A stretch of DNA of 64,000 nucleotides. Origin: Oryzias latipes. Lineage: Eukaryota; Chordata; Actinopteri; Beloniformes; Adrianichthyidae. The position numbers were made by a program, and so were the translations under genes. Position 1 is the stretch's first letter, and each line of letters begins with the position of its first letter. The DNA is taken from assembly GCF_002234675.1 (NCBI RefSeq), contig NC_019879.2, positions 11,289,325 through 11,353,324 of the forward strand, read 5' to 3'. Under the pieces are notes generated by a model. It made no database searches and had not been told where the DNA came from. It worked only from the letters and a program-made list of their open reading frames with translations. Below are positions 46,587 to 57,036 of the stretch, piece after piece.

Positions 46587-47560
46587 GGTTTAGAGAAGTC
46601 GGCATAAGCCAAAACAGGTGCTTTTATCAAAGCCTTCTTCAATAGATTGAAGGCTTCCTGACACTCTGAGGACCAGTCGATTACAGCTGGTTTCTTGCCA
46701 TTTCCATAGCCATGGGTCAAAGCACGTAGTGGTCCAGCGACTCTGGAGAAGGCAGGTATATAGCGACGGTAGTTGCCAGCAAAACCAAGGAAGGACTTAA
46801 CCTGCTTCACGGTCTGGGGTACTGGCCAATCCTTCACAGCTGAGATCTTTTGCGGGTCTGTGGCTACTCCTTCCTCACTGATAACATGTCTTAGGTAAGT
46901 TACTCTGTGCTGGAACAAGCGACACTTGCTGGGCTGGAGCTTCAATCCATGTTGATTTAGTCGTTGGAACACTCTCTCCAGATGGTGCACATGACTGCTG
47001 AAATCAGGGGAAAAAACGACAATGTCATCCGAGTAAATCAGCAAGAAGTCATTCACCATGTCTCCAAGGCAGCGCTGCATCAATCTTTGAAATGTTGCTG
47101 GGGCATTACATAGGCCAAATGGCATCCGGTCAAATTCATATAGCCCAAAAGGTGTGGTGAAGGCAGTCTTCTCTCGATCACAGGGCTCCACCTGCCAATA
47201 GCCACTGGCGAGATACAAAGTTGAATACCATTTGGCAGCTTTGAGTCCAGTTAGAGACTCCTCAATACGTGGGAGAGGGTGTGCATCCTTGTGGGTCACT
47301 GCATTTAATTTCCTATAGTCGACACAAAATCGCCAACTCCCATCCTTTTTCCGTACTAGCACAATGGGAGCTGCCCACGGGCTAGAACTTTCCCTCACCA
47401 CGCCACTATTGAGCATGTTCTGCAGCAAGGCTCTTAATTCCGTATACAGGCTTGGGGGAACGGGTCGATACCTTTCCCTACTCAGTGGTGCTGACCCCGT
47501 CGGAATTTGATGTCTCACTGCTCCGGTACGGCCAAAGTCCTCATCATGGCTTGCAAAAAC
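46587..47560 (-). pseudogene. Gypsy reverse transcriptase
   Basis: The frame from 47518 holds RYRPVPPSLYTEL, SPWAAPIVLVRKKDG, WRFCVDYRKLNAVT, FGLCNAPATFQRLM and LLIYSDDIVVF (motif C), then VKSFLGFAGNYRRYIP and an RNase H linker ending at the hAT insertion. Motif A reads STLYLASGYWQ: the usual catalytic aspartate codon GAT is TAT (Tyr). A stop occurs upstream near 47567. The region before it (47567-47822) is the linker to protease and continues across the nested retrovirus at 55257. Confidence 0.93.
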
Positions 47561-47822
47561 CTTGGTTCATCTGTGTAACAGACTAGTCATCTCAGCCTGT
47601 TGGATGGAAGTCAAACCATCTCCTTGTAGGGAGTTTAGAAGGTGAGTCCCCACATCATTTTCATCTGAAAACCCCACCCGTCTTACAGACACCTCCACTA
47701 CATCTGATGTCATACTACTCAGGACCAACTCCTGTTCTCCTTGTACATCCTCTTCTGCGACTCCACCCACTTGGGCCAACGGCTGTCGTTGAGGGATTTC
47801 TATGGGGTAAGGATTGGGGTTA

Positions 47823-48431
47823 TGTTAGGAATAATTAGAAATAGAATAGTTAGAAACTCCCTTTTTACTATTATAACATTTACCTATACCTTTTATTACA
47901 CTAATGGTTTAAACTTAATTCACTGAGCATGTATTATCATCTCAAAATTATATTACATCCTAAGACAGCACAAACAAGCTATTGTCCTCACAGTTTCTCC
48001 TCATCCTCCCTTTTTACTTTTGTGTGTTCTGGTGTTTGTGCTCTGGCAAATGTCTGTGGGAACATCAGAGAGATCTGACACTTGAAGCTTTATGACCTTC
48101 AAGTATCCAGCCTGCAACAGCATGTGGGTGGGTTTTTCACACCATAGATCCCCAGACCATCTTTTGAATATGTAAATGTCAGGTATATATACCAAGCCCT
48201 TTTCTGAGTGTCTTTGTTCAGACCTGGTTCAGACCTTGTGATCCTGTTCCTCCGTCTGTAACCCTGCGTACAGATCTATGCTGTTTTGTGCGGAGTAAAC
48301 CTACACTGAAGCTAAGTAACTGTCTCTGAGTCATTATTCATTATTTCTGTGTGCTGGAAACTGAAAAGGGATCGAACCAACCTAATACTATATTTAATAC
48401 AGTCCTTTCTAGAAAATCCAGTTTCCTCACA
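47823..48431 (+). repeat. Retroviral 5' LTR
   Basis: Starts TGTTAGGAAT and ends TTCCTCACA. A TATATATA box lies near 48183. A possible poly-A signal, AGTAAA, is near 48293; there is no AATAAA. Confidence 0.93.
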
Positions 48432-48433
48432 TT

Positions 48434-48451
48434 TGGTCCTTCTGAGCCGGC
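48434..48451 (+). promoter_or_regulatory. Putative primer-binding site
   Basis: TGGTCCTTCTGAGCCGG begins two bases after the LTR. The TGG start is what a tRNA 3' CCA would pair with. The tRNA is not identified. Confidence 0.5.
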
Positions 48452-48638
48452 CGACTGACGCCCTGGACATCGCTGGAACCCCTGGGGGGGGGTTGCCTGA
48501 AAACCGCATGCGGTCTGAGATCACAGCCTCAGCATTGACACATCCGCCTTCAGGATCGGCGGCCCTCGCCCTTTGGATCCGGCGGTGCCCCCGACGTCGT
48601 GTCGGACCCTCATCAAATAACGAGGTTCATTGCTTGAA

Positions 48639-48644
48639 GTGAGT
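48639..48644 (+). promoter_or_regulatory. Putative leader splice donor
   Basis: GTGAGT in the leader, a full consensus donor. It could join the polypyrimidine/AG acceptor at about 52526-52539 (TTGCTCTCCTCCAG), just upstream of the envelope ATG, to make a subgenomic envelope mRNA. Confidence 0.4.
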
Positions 48645-48710
48645 ATGCAACACAGAAAGTCTGTCCTCTCTTTACTTGCTAGGGTTTTATGTTGACTGTG
48701 TCTGCGTCTT

Positions 48711-49784
48711 GTGTGTGGGTGCATCATCTCTTGGGGAAGAACAGAGAGAGCCGCGTGCAGTCACAGTGCTGCGCGTGCACGCTCCCTTTCCACACCGACT
48801 GTTACGCTCCTGGTTTCGGGCAGAGAAGTTCTCTTCCTCTGTGACAGTGGTGCAACCAAAACCACATTGAACTTTAAATTAGATGACATGACATTTAGCG
48901 GCAAAACAATTACAGTCAGGTCAGCTAATGGCGAATTGACCAAAGAAAAAGTCACAGATCCACTTTTGTTTGTTGATCCTGTCAGTAACCTGCAGACGGA
49001 ACTGTCTGCAATTTACTGCCCATCCTGTCCTGTTAATCTCCTCGGCAGGGATGCTGCCTTTGATCTGCACTTAGCTGTAGGTCGTCAGGGGGATGACTAC
49101 AGGGTTATACGTCAGACTCCCCCGCAGCAGCTCATGTGGCATGAGGATGACGGTGACTGGCAGGGTACTGGCATCTTATATGCCTATATGCTGCCTGAAC
49201 ACTATGCACATTCTCTTCTTGGCGCCTCCTCTTCTGCTTTAGAGTATGTGGCCCCGAATGTTGCTGCTGTTCACCCACCTATAACTCTGCATGTTACCAT
49301 GCGTTATGATCCTTCAATTATGACTGATCTTGACTATGCTGGCAAGCTTGAATCTTTTCAGACTGAGGTTTTCCAAGTTACAGGTCTTTTCTTTCATGCC
49401 TCTGGTCTTTCGGCTGCCGCAGTAACACTTCCGTCCCATCTCGAACCCCTCTTCACTGAGGTGGCCCCTCACATCGCCTTATCTGGGTCCTCTGATGTGT
49501 TTTGGGAGGACTGTGGCCACCTTGTGTGTGAAGGCTTATCTGCAAACGATTGGTTGCCATGCACAGATCGTAAAGATATCTTCCACTCCCGCCTGACAGG
49601 GCTGTTTAAATTGCCATTTGCCTTTACGGCTGTGGGTTCTTTCCAAGTTGAACGCCAGTGTGGGTCAGAGAGCAGATGCCCCTCTGACTCCCTCCCCCTG
49701 CGAGTGCCCATTCCGTCATATTGCCTGCAATCTTCTGACTCCGCTGATCAGGCCTCTGATTTTCTGTTTGATAACCAGGACTGA
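48711..49784 (+). CDS. Retroviral protease with unassigned C-terminal domain
   Basis: A 357-codon frame. The first in-frame start is a GTG, so the true upstream junction is unclear; normally this would be joined to gag. The aspartic protease is at about residues 30-120, with active site CDSGAT (D45) and the conserved LLGRD at 110-114. Residues about 125-320 do not resemble protease, dUTPase or RT. They contain LHVTMRYD (H194) and APHIALSGS (H254), 60 residues apart, a layout that recalls 2H phosphoesterases, although the second motif has Ala where Ser/Thr is usual. A TGA at 49782-49784 separates it from the RT in the same frame. Confidence 0.75.
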   Translation: MCGCIISWGRTERAACSHSAARARSLSTPTVTLLVSGREVLFLCDSGATKTTLNFKLDDMTFSGKTITVRSANGELTKEKVTDPLLFVDPVSNLQTELSAIYCPSCPVNLLGRDAAFDLHLAVGRQGDDYRVIRQTPPQQLMWHEDDGDWQGTGILYAYMLPEHYAHSLLGASSSALEYVAPNVAAVHPPITLHVTMRYDPSIMTDLDYAGKLESFQTEVFQVTGLFFHASGLSAAAVTLPSHLEPLFTEVAPHIALSGSSDVFWEDCGHLVCEGLSANDWLPCTDRKDIFHSRLTGLFKLPFAFTAVGSFQVERQCGSESRCPSDSLPLRVPIPSYCLQSSDSADQASDFLFDNQD

Positions 49785-50757
49785 CCCCTTAAAAGCATTC
49801 CTGAGACTCTCTGGTCTACAGGACCTTCTGATGTGGGTCTCATAAAAGATGTGGCCCCCGTTGTTATTACACCTAAATCTGGCTTTCGACCCTATGTTAG
49901 GCAATATCCTTTAAAACCAGACGCCGTCGCTGGCATTCGTCCCATGCTTGAATCCTTTTTGAAGTCAGGTGTTATTGTTGAATGCCCAGATTCCCCCGTC
50001 AATACACCCATTTTTCCTGTCCCAAAAGCTCCTCCCAGTGTTGGTTGGAGGTTAGTTCAGGACTTACAGGCTGTTAATTCAAATGTAATTTCCAGATCCC
50101 CTCTTGTGCCAGACCCACACACTTTGTTAAACGATTTGCACCCACAAAGTCGATTTTTCACTGTGGTGGATTTGGCTAATGCTTTTTTTGGTTTGTTTTT
50201 TTTTGGTTTGATCTCAATTTTGGTTCGCTTTCACGTTTGAGGGCAAAAGACTCACTTTTGCGCGACTACCTCAGGGGTTCACTGACTCCCCTTGCATTTT
50301 TTCAATGGCCATGTCTGCAAACCTTTCAAAGTTTCAACCTCCAGGGGGCTCCCAGCTTTCACTTTACATTGATGACATTCTGCTGGCCTCACCTACCGAA
50401 GACATTTGTCTTTCTGATTCTATTGCATTGCTCCATTTCCTACATTCTCAGGGCCACAAATGCAGTAAATCTAAAATCCAGCTGGCCCAAACACAGGTTA
50501 AATTTTTGGGACATTTAGTTTCTGCCTCTGGCAAAACTATTTCTCCTGATAGGATTTCCACAGTTTGTAATTTGCCCGTCCCTTCCTCTCGTAAACAGTT
50601 GATGTCGCTATTAGGGACCTTTAATTACTGCAGACAATGGATCCCGAACTACTCTCAGATGTCTGCCCCTCTTTATTCTTTGTTATCTGGCCCAACCGCA
50701 CATCACTGTTCGCAGATGCACAATTTTAAACCCAGCCACTCTTCTGCCCACTTCTGA
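49785..50757 (+). pseudogene. Retroviral reverse transcriptase
   Basis: The first part (to 50240) follows the protease in the same frame after a TGA. It has YPLKPDAVAGIRPML, SPVNTPIFPVPK, WRLVQDLQAVN and TVVDLANAFF (motif A, with its Asp). T-rich sequence at 50185-50215 coincides with a frameshift. The second part (50305-50757) is in another frame and holds LYIDDILLA (motif C), FLGHLVSASGK and LGTFNYCRQWIPNY. The motifs are those of gamma-type RT. It cannot be translated as one protein. Confidence 0.88.
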
Positions 50758-51340
50758 AGATGGGGAAGCTCATGACTGTTTGGACTGTTCCCTAAAGATT
50801 TTTTTGCCTAGGTTAGATTTAACAGATAAGCCCATTCCTAACTCATTGTGGCTTTTTACTGACGGTTCGTCTTTGAAAGACGACTTTGGGGTGACACACA
50901 CGGCTTATGCTGTCACTACTCTGTCTGATGTCTTGCTAACGGACACTCTGCCATCATCTTACTCTGCTCAGGCAGCTGAGTTAAAAGCTATGATTGCAGC
51001 TTTAAATTAAACCTCGGGCTTCCCTGTCACGATTTATACCGACAGCAAGTACGTTTTTAATGCCTGCCACACACATACCGCCATGTGGCATTTACGACAG
51101 TTCTCAACCTCTTCTAGTGCTCCTGTAAAACATGCAACTCTGCTGAAAGAGCTTTGTCATGCACTGACCCTCCCATCAGCCCTCGCTATCGTTCATTGTC
51201 CAGCCCACACAGGAAAAAAGGATTTAGTGTCCCTTGGAAACGCACTAGCTGACTTATCTGCTCGTTCTCTAGCTTTGAATTTACCTGGCACGCCTGCCCA
51301 GCTCTTGTTGTCAGACCCTGTTGACCACACTGTGCTATTA
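50758..51340 (+). pseudogene. Retroviral RNase H
   Basis: The frame changes again near 50757. LFTDGSSLKD (Asp), AAELKAMIAAL (Glu), then a TAA at 51008-51010, followed in the same frame by TIYTDSKYVFNAC (Asp) and GNALADLSARSLAL (last Asp). All RNase H acidic landmarks are present but are divided by the stop. Confidence 0.85.
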
Positions 51341-52458
51341 CATCATCAGTCTCGACTGACTCCCTCTCCTGACATGCATGTTGCTTCTAACACAGGCATC
51401 CTTATACACGGACCCACGAACAAACCTGTTCTACCACCTACATTATATTCTTGGGCGGCATGTGTTTCACATGGTGCTTGCCACGTCACCACACGGAAGA
51501 TGACAGATTCGGTGCAAAAAGTTTTTTACTGCCCAAATTTTCAGAAGATGGCCCAGAAACACGTTCGTGCATGATTGATTTGTTTACGCCATAACGCTCA
51601 GGGTGCTGTTAAAACGCGACGCGGTTCTTTTCCTCACCCAACGGAACCTTTCCAACATATTCACATGGACTACATTGAGCTAAACAAATCCCACAATTTT
51701 AAATATTGTCTGGTTATTGTTTGTGCATTCAGTAAATGGACAGAAATCCATCCTACTGCCTCGGCGAATGCAGACTTTACATGTAAGGTCCTTCAGTCAG
51801 CTATTTTTCCTCGTTTTGGTTTTCCTCAGATTATTTACTCTGATAATGGCACACATTTCACAGCAGAGTGTGTCAAAACACTGTTGACTTCTCTTGGCAT
51901 TAAACATAAGTTGCATGCAGCCTATCACCCTCAGAGTGCGGGCCTTGTTGAAAGACAAAATTCCACAATTAAGCAGTTATTAGCGAAGGTTGTCGCTGAC
52001 ACGGAAAAATCTTGGCCTCTATAGATGCGGTTAGATTAACCATAAACACCACCCAAAGCTCTGCGACAGGTCTGTCTCCCTTTGAATGTGTTTTTCACAA
52101 ACCTTTTATTTTGCCTACCTTTTCTGCTTTTCTGCCTGATTCTCATGAAAACTCTGGTGATTTACATGATTATTTGAAGAAAGCTGTGAGTGCAAAAGAA
52201 CAAATTGAGTCTGCCCAAGCCCTTTCCTCTCCACAGACTCTGAAGCCAGATCAGGAGATCTCTGTCGGTGACCTCATTTTTCTCAAGGCCGTTCAACGGA
52301 CTGTTTGGTCACAACCCAGGTGGACAGGACCTTTCAAAGTTCTCCTCGCCACACCAACGGCAGTCCGCATTGCTGAGCGACCCTCCTGGATTCACGTAAG
52401 CAACTGTAAATTACTGAGAGCCTACGAGACTGACATTGTGAGACACTCCACTGACTAA
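51341..52458 (+). pseudogene. Retroviral integrase
   Basis: The N-terminal zinc-binding part runs to a TGA at 51572-51574. The core (51575-52024) has HMDYIEL (first Asp), IIYSDNGTHF (second Asp) and GLVERQNSTIKQ (Glu), with the expected DD35E order. A one-base frameshift near 52015-52024 leads to the C-terminal frame (to 52458), with FECVFHKPF and VWSQPRWTGPFKVL. No single product is possible. Confidence 0.88.
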
Positions 52459-52564
52459 ACTCCCGCTGAGAGCCCTGACACTGCCCCTGGCTGAAGAGCG
52501 CCCTCTGGAGTGTCTCCCCTGACGTTGCTCTCCTCCAGCTACAGTGAGCTTAGAACCAGCTGAC

Positions 52565-54145
52565 ATGGGTCCGCCTCCCCCTCGTGTTTTCATCTGCCTG
52601 TGGTCTGCCCTGCTGCTCCTGTGCGCTCTCACCCTTTTCCTCTGGTACTATGAGACTGGTCCACAAATCCACTCCCAGTCCGAACCGACAGTGATGCCAA
52701 CGACGCCTGAATGGATTCCCAGAGTTAAGAGATTTTTGGTGGATCCCATTGATCATCAGGACAATTACTGGTTTCAGACGGTTAACCTCACAGCTTCTTC
52801 TTACAATGTCACTGATTGCTATGTTTGCTCTTTTGTTCCCCATCATGCACGTCACAATCCCACAATCACGCCCAGGTCTGTTTCTATGTTTCAGACGCTG
52901 ATGTTTTTTGTTGACTTTACCTCTGCTTACTGTAGTATTGGTGTTAAAAGACTTTTTCCTGGTGTTAACATTTCTTTTTCTGCCCAGTCGACATGGAGAC
53001 AACCTGCCCACTTTTCCAACGCCACTAACAGCACAAACTTAAGGGGTTTGGCTCTCAACAGGTGGCCTGAAACTACACCCTTCTGCATTAGGAGTAAATG
53101 TGATGCCCGTTCTACCCATTTCCTAGGCCGATCCCACTGTAAGGATGTTGTCGTCGTTCCTGGTTCAAACTTATCTGTTGCTTCTTTAGGTGGCATGCAT
53201 TGGAGCTACGACGCCTCCATGCTTTCTAAACACAACCCTCTCCCTCATGCTTTGATCTTCAATTACACTGCCATAGGCATTCGTGCTGGTTTACGTACAC
53301 CAGCTTCTGTTCCAGCTGCACTCACTTACGTTCCAGGACCACAGGGTTTTCCCTGTCCTCCTGAGTATGTTTGGACATGCGGCCTTAACACCTATCTGTG
53401 GCTTCCTGCAGATTGGTGCGGCACCTGTTACCTGGCTGAAATTATTCCTGCGTCTCTCGTTTTTCAGAAGTCTGACCCAGACACTGCTTCGTCTATTGAT
53501 CATCTGTCCAGGCGTCGTCGCGACACTACCCATTACGAACGCCCCCCTGCTATTGGCACCGGTAAAACAGTTGCCATGGCGCTTTTCCCTTCCTACGGTG
53601 TTGTTGTTTTACATAACGCAGTAAATGATTTATATTGGTCCCTTGATAATCTCACCGCGTCCCTTTTGCATCTGACAGAATTTCTTCATGAAGACCCCGA
53701 ACGAAAGGCTATGACAACAATGATCTTACAGAACAGGATGGCGCTTGATTTCATTTTAGCTGAGCGTGGAGGTGTTTGTGCTTTAATCCACGATTACTGT
53801 TGTACTTTTATTCCCTCTTCCTCCGCGAATCTCACTCACATCATCAATGAGGTCAAGACCCTCAAATCACACATTTCTTCTCAGATGACTGACACCTACT
53901 GGTCCGATTCCCCGCTTACTTGGTTCACTTCTGGCCCCTGGTGGAGTGTGCTGGTAAAACTAGTCACTCCGGTTCTCTGTGTCTTGCTTTTATTTTTCCT
54001 TCTCGTTACCTGTGTGTTTCCCTGCATCAGATCGATGGTTGACAAAGCCCTGTCAGGCCGTGCGACGTATGTCAACACCCTTTATCAACACTATGCCTGC
54101 AATTCTCCTGGTTCGCACCCGCTCGAGGTTGAAACTGGTCTTTAA
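52565..54145 (+). CDS. Retroviral envelope glycoprotein, intact frame
   Basis: 526 residues from the first ATG (52565); an upstream GTG in frame at 52544 is less likely. Hydrophobic signal segment about residues 8-27. Surface subunit with CYVC (85-88) and a WCGTC motif (284-288). Furin-type RRRR at 316-319 would release a transmembrane subunit. Hydrophobic stretch about 335-353 is the fusion-peptide candidate. A CX6CC motif lies at 405-413, the disulfide-linked gamma-type arrangement. Membrane anchor about 461-485, with a short cytoplasmic tail. Several NXS/T sites occur. No stop or frameshift was found, in contrast to pol. Relatedness to co-opted fish envelope genes is possible but untested. 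Confidence 0.93.
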   Translation: MGPPPPRVFICLWSALLLLCALTLFLWYYETGPQIHSQSEPTVMPTTPEWIPRVKRFLVDPIDHQDNYWFQTVNLTASSYNVTDCYVCSFVPHHARHNPTITPRSVSMFQTLMFFVDFTSAYCSIGVKRLFPGVNISFSAQSTWRQPAHFSNATNSTNLRGLALNRWPETTPFCIRSKCDARSTHFLGRSHCKDVVVVPGSNLSVASLGGMHWSYDASMLSKHNPLPHALIFNYTAIGIRAGLRTPASVPAALTYVPGPQGFPCPPEYVWTCGLNTYLWLPADWCGTCYLAEIIPASLVFQKSDPDTASSIDHLSRRRRDTTHYERPPAIGTGKTVAMALFPSYGVVVLHNAVNDLYWSLDNLTASLLHLTEFLHEDPERKAMTTMILQNRMALDFILAERGGVCALIHDYCCTFIPSSSANLTHIINEVKTLKSHISSQMTDTYWSDSPLTWFTSGPWWSVLVKLVTPVLCVLLLFFLLVTCVFPCIRSMVDKALSGRATYVNTLYQHYACNSPGSHPLEVETGL

Positions 54146-54630
54146 GGTGTTATTTTTCCTTTTTATTGGGTTTGAAATTTTTTCTTGAGTTTGACTTTCT
54201 TTTATGGGGTTTGATTTTCTTTATTTTCTTTATTTCCTACTTTGTTTCTTGTACTATGTAACTTTAATTAACGCTTTTGTGCCGAGGTTTGGACTGGTGA
54301 TGCATGCGTATCCTTACGGATGACTGCTGAGGGGCACAGAGTCGTTGATGAGTTTTGCCCTCCCTGACTGCTCACTGAATGTTTCACACAGATGGTATAA
54401 GTTTAGCCCTGGAGGTTTTCGCATCAACACTCATGTATCACCCACCACCTCTGATATACTCATTTATTCACGTTGATTTTATCTGCTCTTCAGTATTTAC
54501 ATGTACCTATACATTTTTGTTTTCGATGCGGTGCCGATATGATGCCTATACTGAAATTCCTCGTGAAATGGTATATGGTTGATGATGAGAAGTGTTCTGC
54601 TGACTTTACACATATAATTTTGATATGACA

Positions 54631-54642
54631 AACAGGGGGGTA
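54631..54642 (+). promoter_or_regulatory. Polypurine tract
   Basis: AACAGGGGGGTA immediately before the 3' LTR is the plus-strand primer position. Confidence 0.8.
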
Positions 54643-55251
54643 TGTTAGGAATAATTAGAAATAGAATAGTTAGAAACTCCCTTTTTACTATTATAACATT
54701 TACCTATACCTTTTATTACACTAATGGTTTAAACTTAATTCACTGAGCATGTATTATCATCTCAAAATTATATTACATCCTAAGACAGCACAAACAAGCT
54801 ATTGTCCTCACAGTTTCTCCTCATCCTCCCTTTTTACTTTTGTGTGTTCTGGTGTTTGTGCTCTGGCAAATGTCTGTGGGAACATCAGAGAGATCTGACA
54901 CTTGAAGCTTTATGACCTTCAAGTATCCAGCCTGCAACAGCATGTGGGTGGGTTTTTCACACCATAGATCCCCAGACCATCTTTTGAATATGTAAATGTC
55001 AGGTATATGTACCAAGCCCTTTTCTGAGTGTCTTTGTTCAGACCTGGTTCAGACCTTGTGATCCTGTTCCTCCGTCTGTAACCCTGCGTACAAATCTGTG
55101 CTGTTTTGTGCGGAGTAAACCTACACTGAAGCTAAGTAACTGTCTCTGAGTCATTATTCATTATTTCTGTGTGCTGGAAACTGAAAAGGGATCGAACCAA
55201 CCTAATACTATATTTAATACAGTCCTTTCTAGAAAATCCAGTTTCCTCACA
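54643..55251 (+). repeat. Retroviral 3' LTR
   Basis: 609 bp. It differs from the 5' LTR at three sites, one within the TATA region (TATATATA to TATATGTA) and two close together near 55092-55098. Confidence 0.93.
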
Positions 55252-55256
55252 GGTTA

Positions 55257-56084
55257 CAAATCCTACAAGGTATCTTCCCACCACTCAGTGTGGCCAGTGT
55301 GCGCCCCACACACCAATCTGTATCACTGTCTGGGAGAGGCTCTACCATCACATCGGAGGAGTTGCATACGTCGCCCGATACTTGGGTCCAAATGACCATC
55401 TTGGCGTAAGGTGGGATGATTACTGGTTGCTGACGGGGCAACTTTGCCACACCCTGACAAGGTATGGGAGGAACCCTTGTGGCCACACGCTGACACTCTG
55501 CAAACGCCTGGGTCCAGGCCTGCCCTTCCATAGGTGATACGATTGTCTTGAATGCTGATATCCCTGGATGACTCCCTTGAGTGAGAGAGAGAGGACCACA
55601 CGGCTTGAATAATGTTCATTCCCAATATTCCCTTGTCAGCCCCTAAGCAGCCATCATCCACAATGATCACCCCTTTTTCAAGAATATGCATTCCTCCTAC
55701 CGTGCAGTTCACCAACATGTAACCAATGTAGGGGATCTTCAGGCCATTAGCAGCTCGTAGCGCCAGCCAAGGGACTTGTCCATCCTTGGTCACTCCAGTC
55801 CCCTCCAGGTGTTGGGTGAACAAACCTTTACTCAACAAAGTCACTTGAGAACCTGTATCGAGCACAAAAGGTATGGTTTGACCATTCATCTCAATAATCA
55901 CGGTAGGGCACTCACCCACTAGGGCAGACTTTGGCTGGGCTGCTTTTAATGTGGGCTCCTCGCTCTGGACAACCACCCCTGCTGCCTGGCCCTCGACTGC
56001 AGGGGAACTCAAAAACCCTGGCGCTGGTTTGATGACTGGGTGCAGTGGCGCTGGAGATGTCCGACCTGGTTGCACAACTTGCAT
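55257..56084 (-). pseudogene. Gypsy protease
   Basis: The active site is VLDTGSQVTLL and the flap/partner region includes GILGMNII. Proline-rich sequence precedes it. The frame shifts near 55530, and the adjacent frame (55531-55257) continues towards the RT linker, where the retrovirus interrupts it. Confidence 0.88.
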
Positions 56085-56464
56085 ATAGGTCTACCTTGTG
56101 GGTCCCATCGGTAGGTCTGCTGTTGCCGGTCTGTCCGTCGTGTCCTTGCCCAATTTTCTTGCATGGGAGCCACGTGGTTGTCTGTAGGCTTTGGTGCTGG
56201 ATCATCCATAGGAGCCTGCGTCTTTAGTTCTGCCAGAAGATTTGCTGATATGACCTTCATCTGTTCAGCGATCTCTTTCCGCATTTCCTTAAGCAACTCT
56301 GCTTGCATCTCAGCCCGTATTTGACTATGTGGTTCCCCTGTACTGATTGTAGCCACGCCTCCTGGGGATCGGGCTACCACTCTCTGAGAACAAACGGCCG
56401 GCTCTCCATCTTCACTTTCTTGTTCCAAAAACCGCGCTTCTTTAGTGGGTTCAGAGAAGGTCAT
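56009..56464 (-). pseudogene. Gypsy nucleocapsid part of gag
   Basis: A coiled, charged segment (EMQAELLKEMRKEI) is followed by a zinc knuckle CKLCNQVGHLQRHC (CX2CX4HX4C). It lies after an in-frame TGA at 56477-56479. Confidence 0.85.
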
Positions 56465-56476
56465 TCTCTCATTACG

Positions 56477-56986
56477 TCACATTTGTCTGCTTAGTTCTTG
56501 TTTTACACGACCTGGCTTAAGCCCAACCATGAGCTGATCCAACAAAAGATCTTCACCATCATGCTCATCTTCATCTTGCTCCCGCCACCTGGCAAAGAGC
56601 TCTCGTAATCTCAACACAAAAGTCCGCACACTCTCTTCAGGCCTCTGCTTGCAATTAAAGAAACTGGCCCGCAGCTGCGCTCTGGAGGCTGATTGGCCAT
56701 ACAGCCCCTGTAAGATGTCCAATATCTTCTGGCTAGTATTTCTTTCTCTTGGACGTAAAAGTTGTAGCTCTCGTTTGGCTTCTCCTTCTAGGGCACCGAA
56801 AATAAAGTCAGCCTCTTGTTGTTGATTAAGTCCCTGTGCTCGCAGCATGACTTCTACCTGAGCTCTCCATTCGACAAATTTAGTTTTATCGCCATCAACT
56901 TTTGGAATCCAAGCAGCCCCCATAAACCATGGCACAATGTACTGTGTAGTATATGTAGGGTGAGTACTACCGTGAGCGGCCTCCAT
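56477..56986 (-). pseudogene. Gypsy capsid part of gag
   Basis: 169 residues from an ATG at 56986. The motifs KFVEWRAQVEVML, ADFIFGALEGEAKRE and CKQRPEESVRTFVLRLREL are those of gypsy capsid. It ends at TGA after SRQM; the nucleocapsid continues in the same frame. Confidence 0.85.
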
Positions 56987-57036
56987 TTCTAACAGTGGAG
57001 CTGGTATCCTGCCGACAACGCCAAAAAATTAAAAGA

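Larger units (their letters stand above)
47823..55251 (+). mobile_element. Endogenous retrovirus, gamma-like, GGTTA duplication
   Basis: A 7429-bp provirus between GGTTA (47818-47822) and GGTTA (55252-55256). Both LTRs are 609 bp and differ at three sites. Order: LTR, primer-binding site, short leader, protease with extension, RT, RNase H, integrase, envelope, polypurine tract, LTR. Only about 280 bp separate LTR from the protease frame, so gag is essentially absent. Pol has several frame breaks. The envelope is open throughout. It sits inside the gypsy protease-RT linker, so it is younger than that element. Confidence 0.95.

Noticed and set aside
48349-48642. 97-codon frame spanning LTR end and leader as a gag remnant
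   Set aside because: It starts inside the LTR and has no capsid or zinc-knuckle motif.
52544-52564. Envelope start at GTG 52544
   Set aside because: The first ATG (52565) leads directly into the signal segment and is the likelier start.
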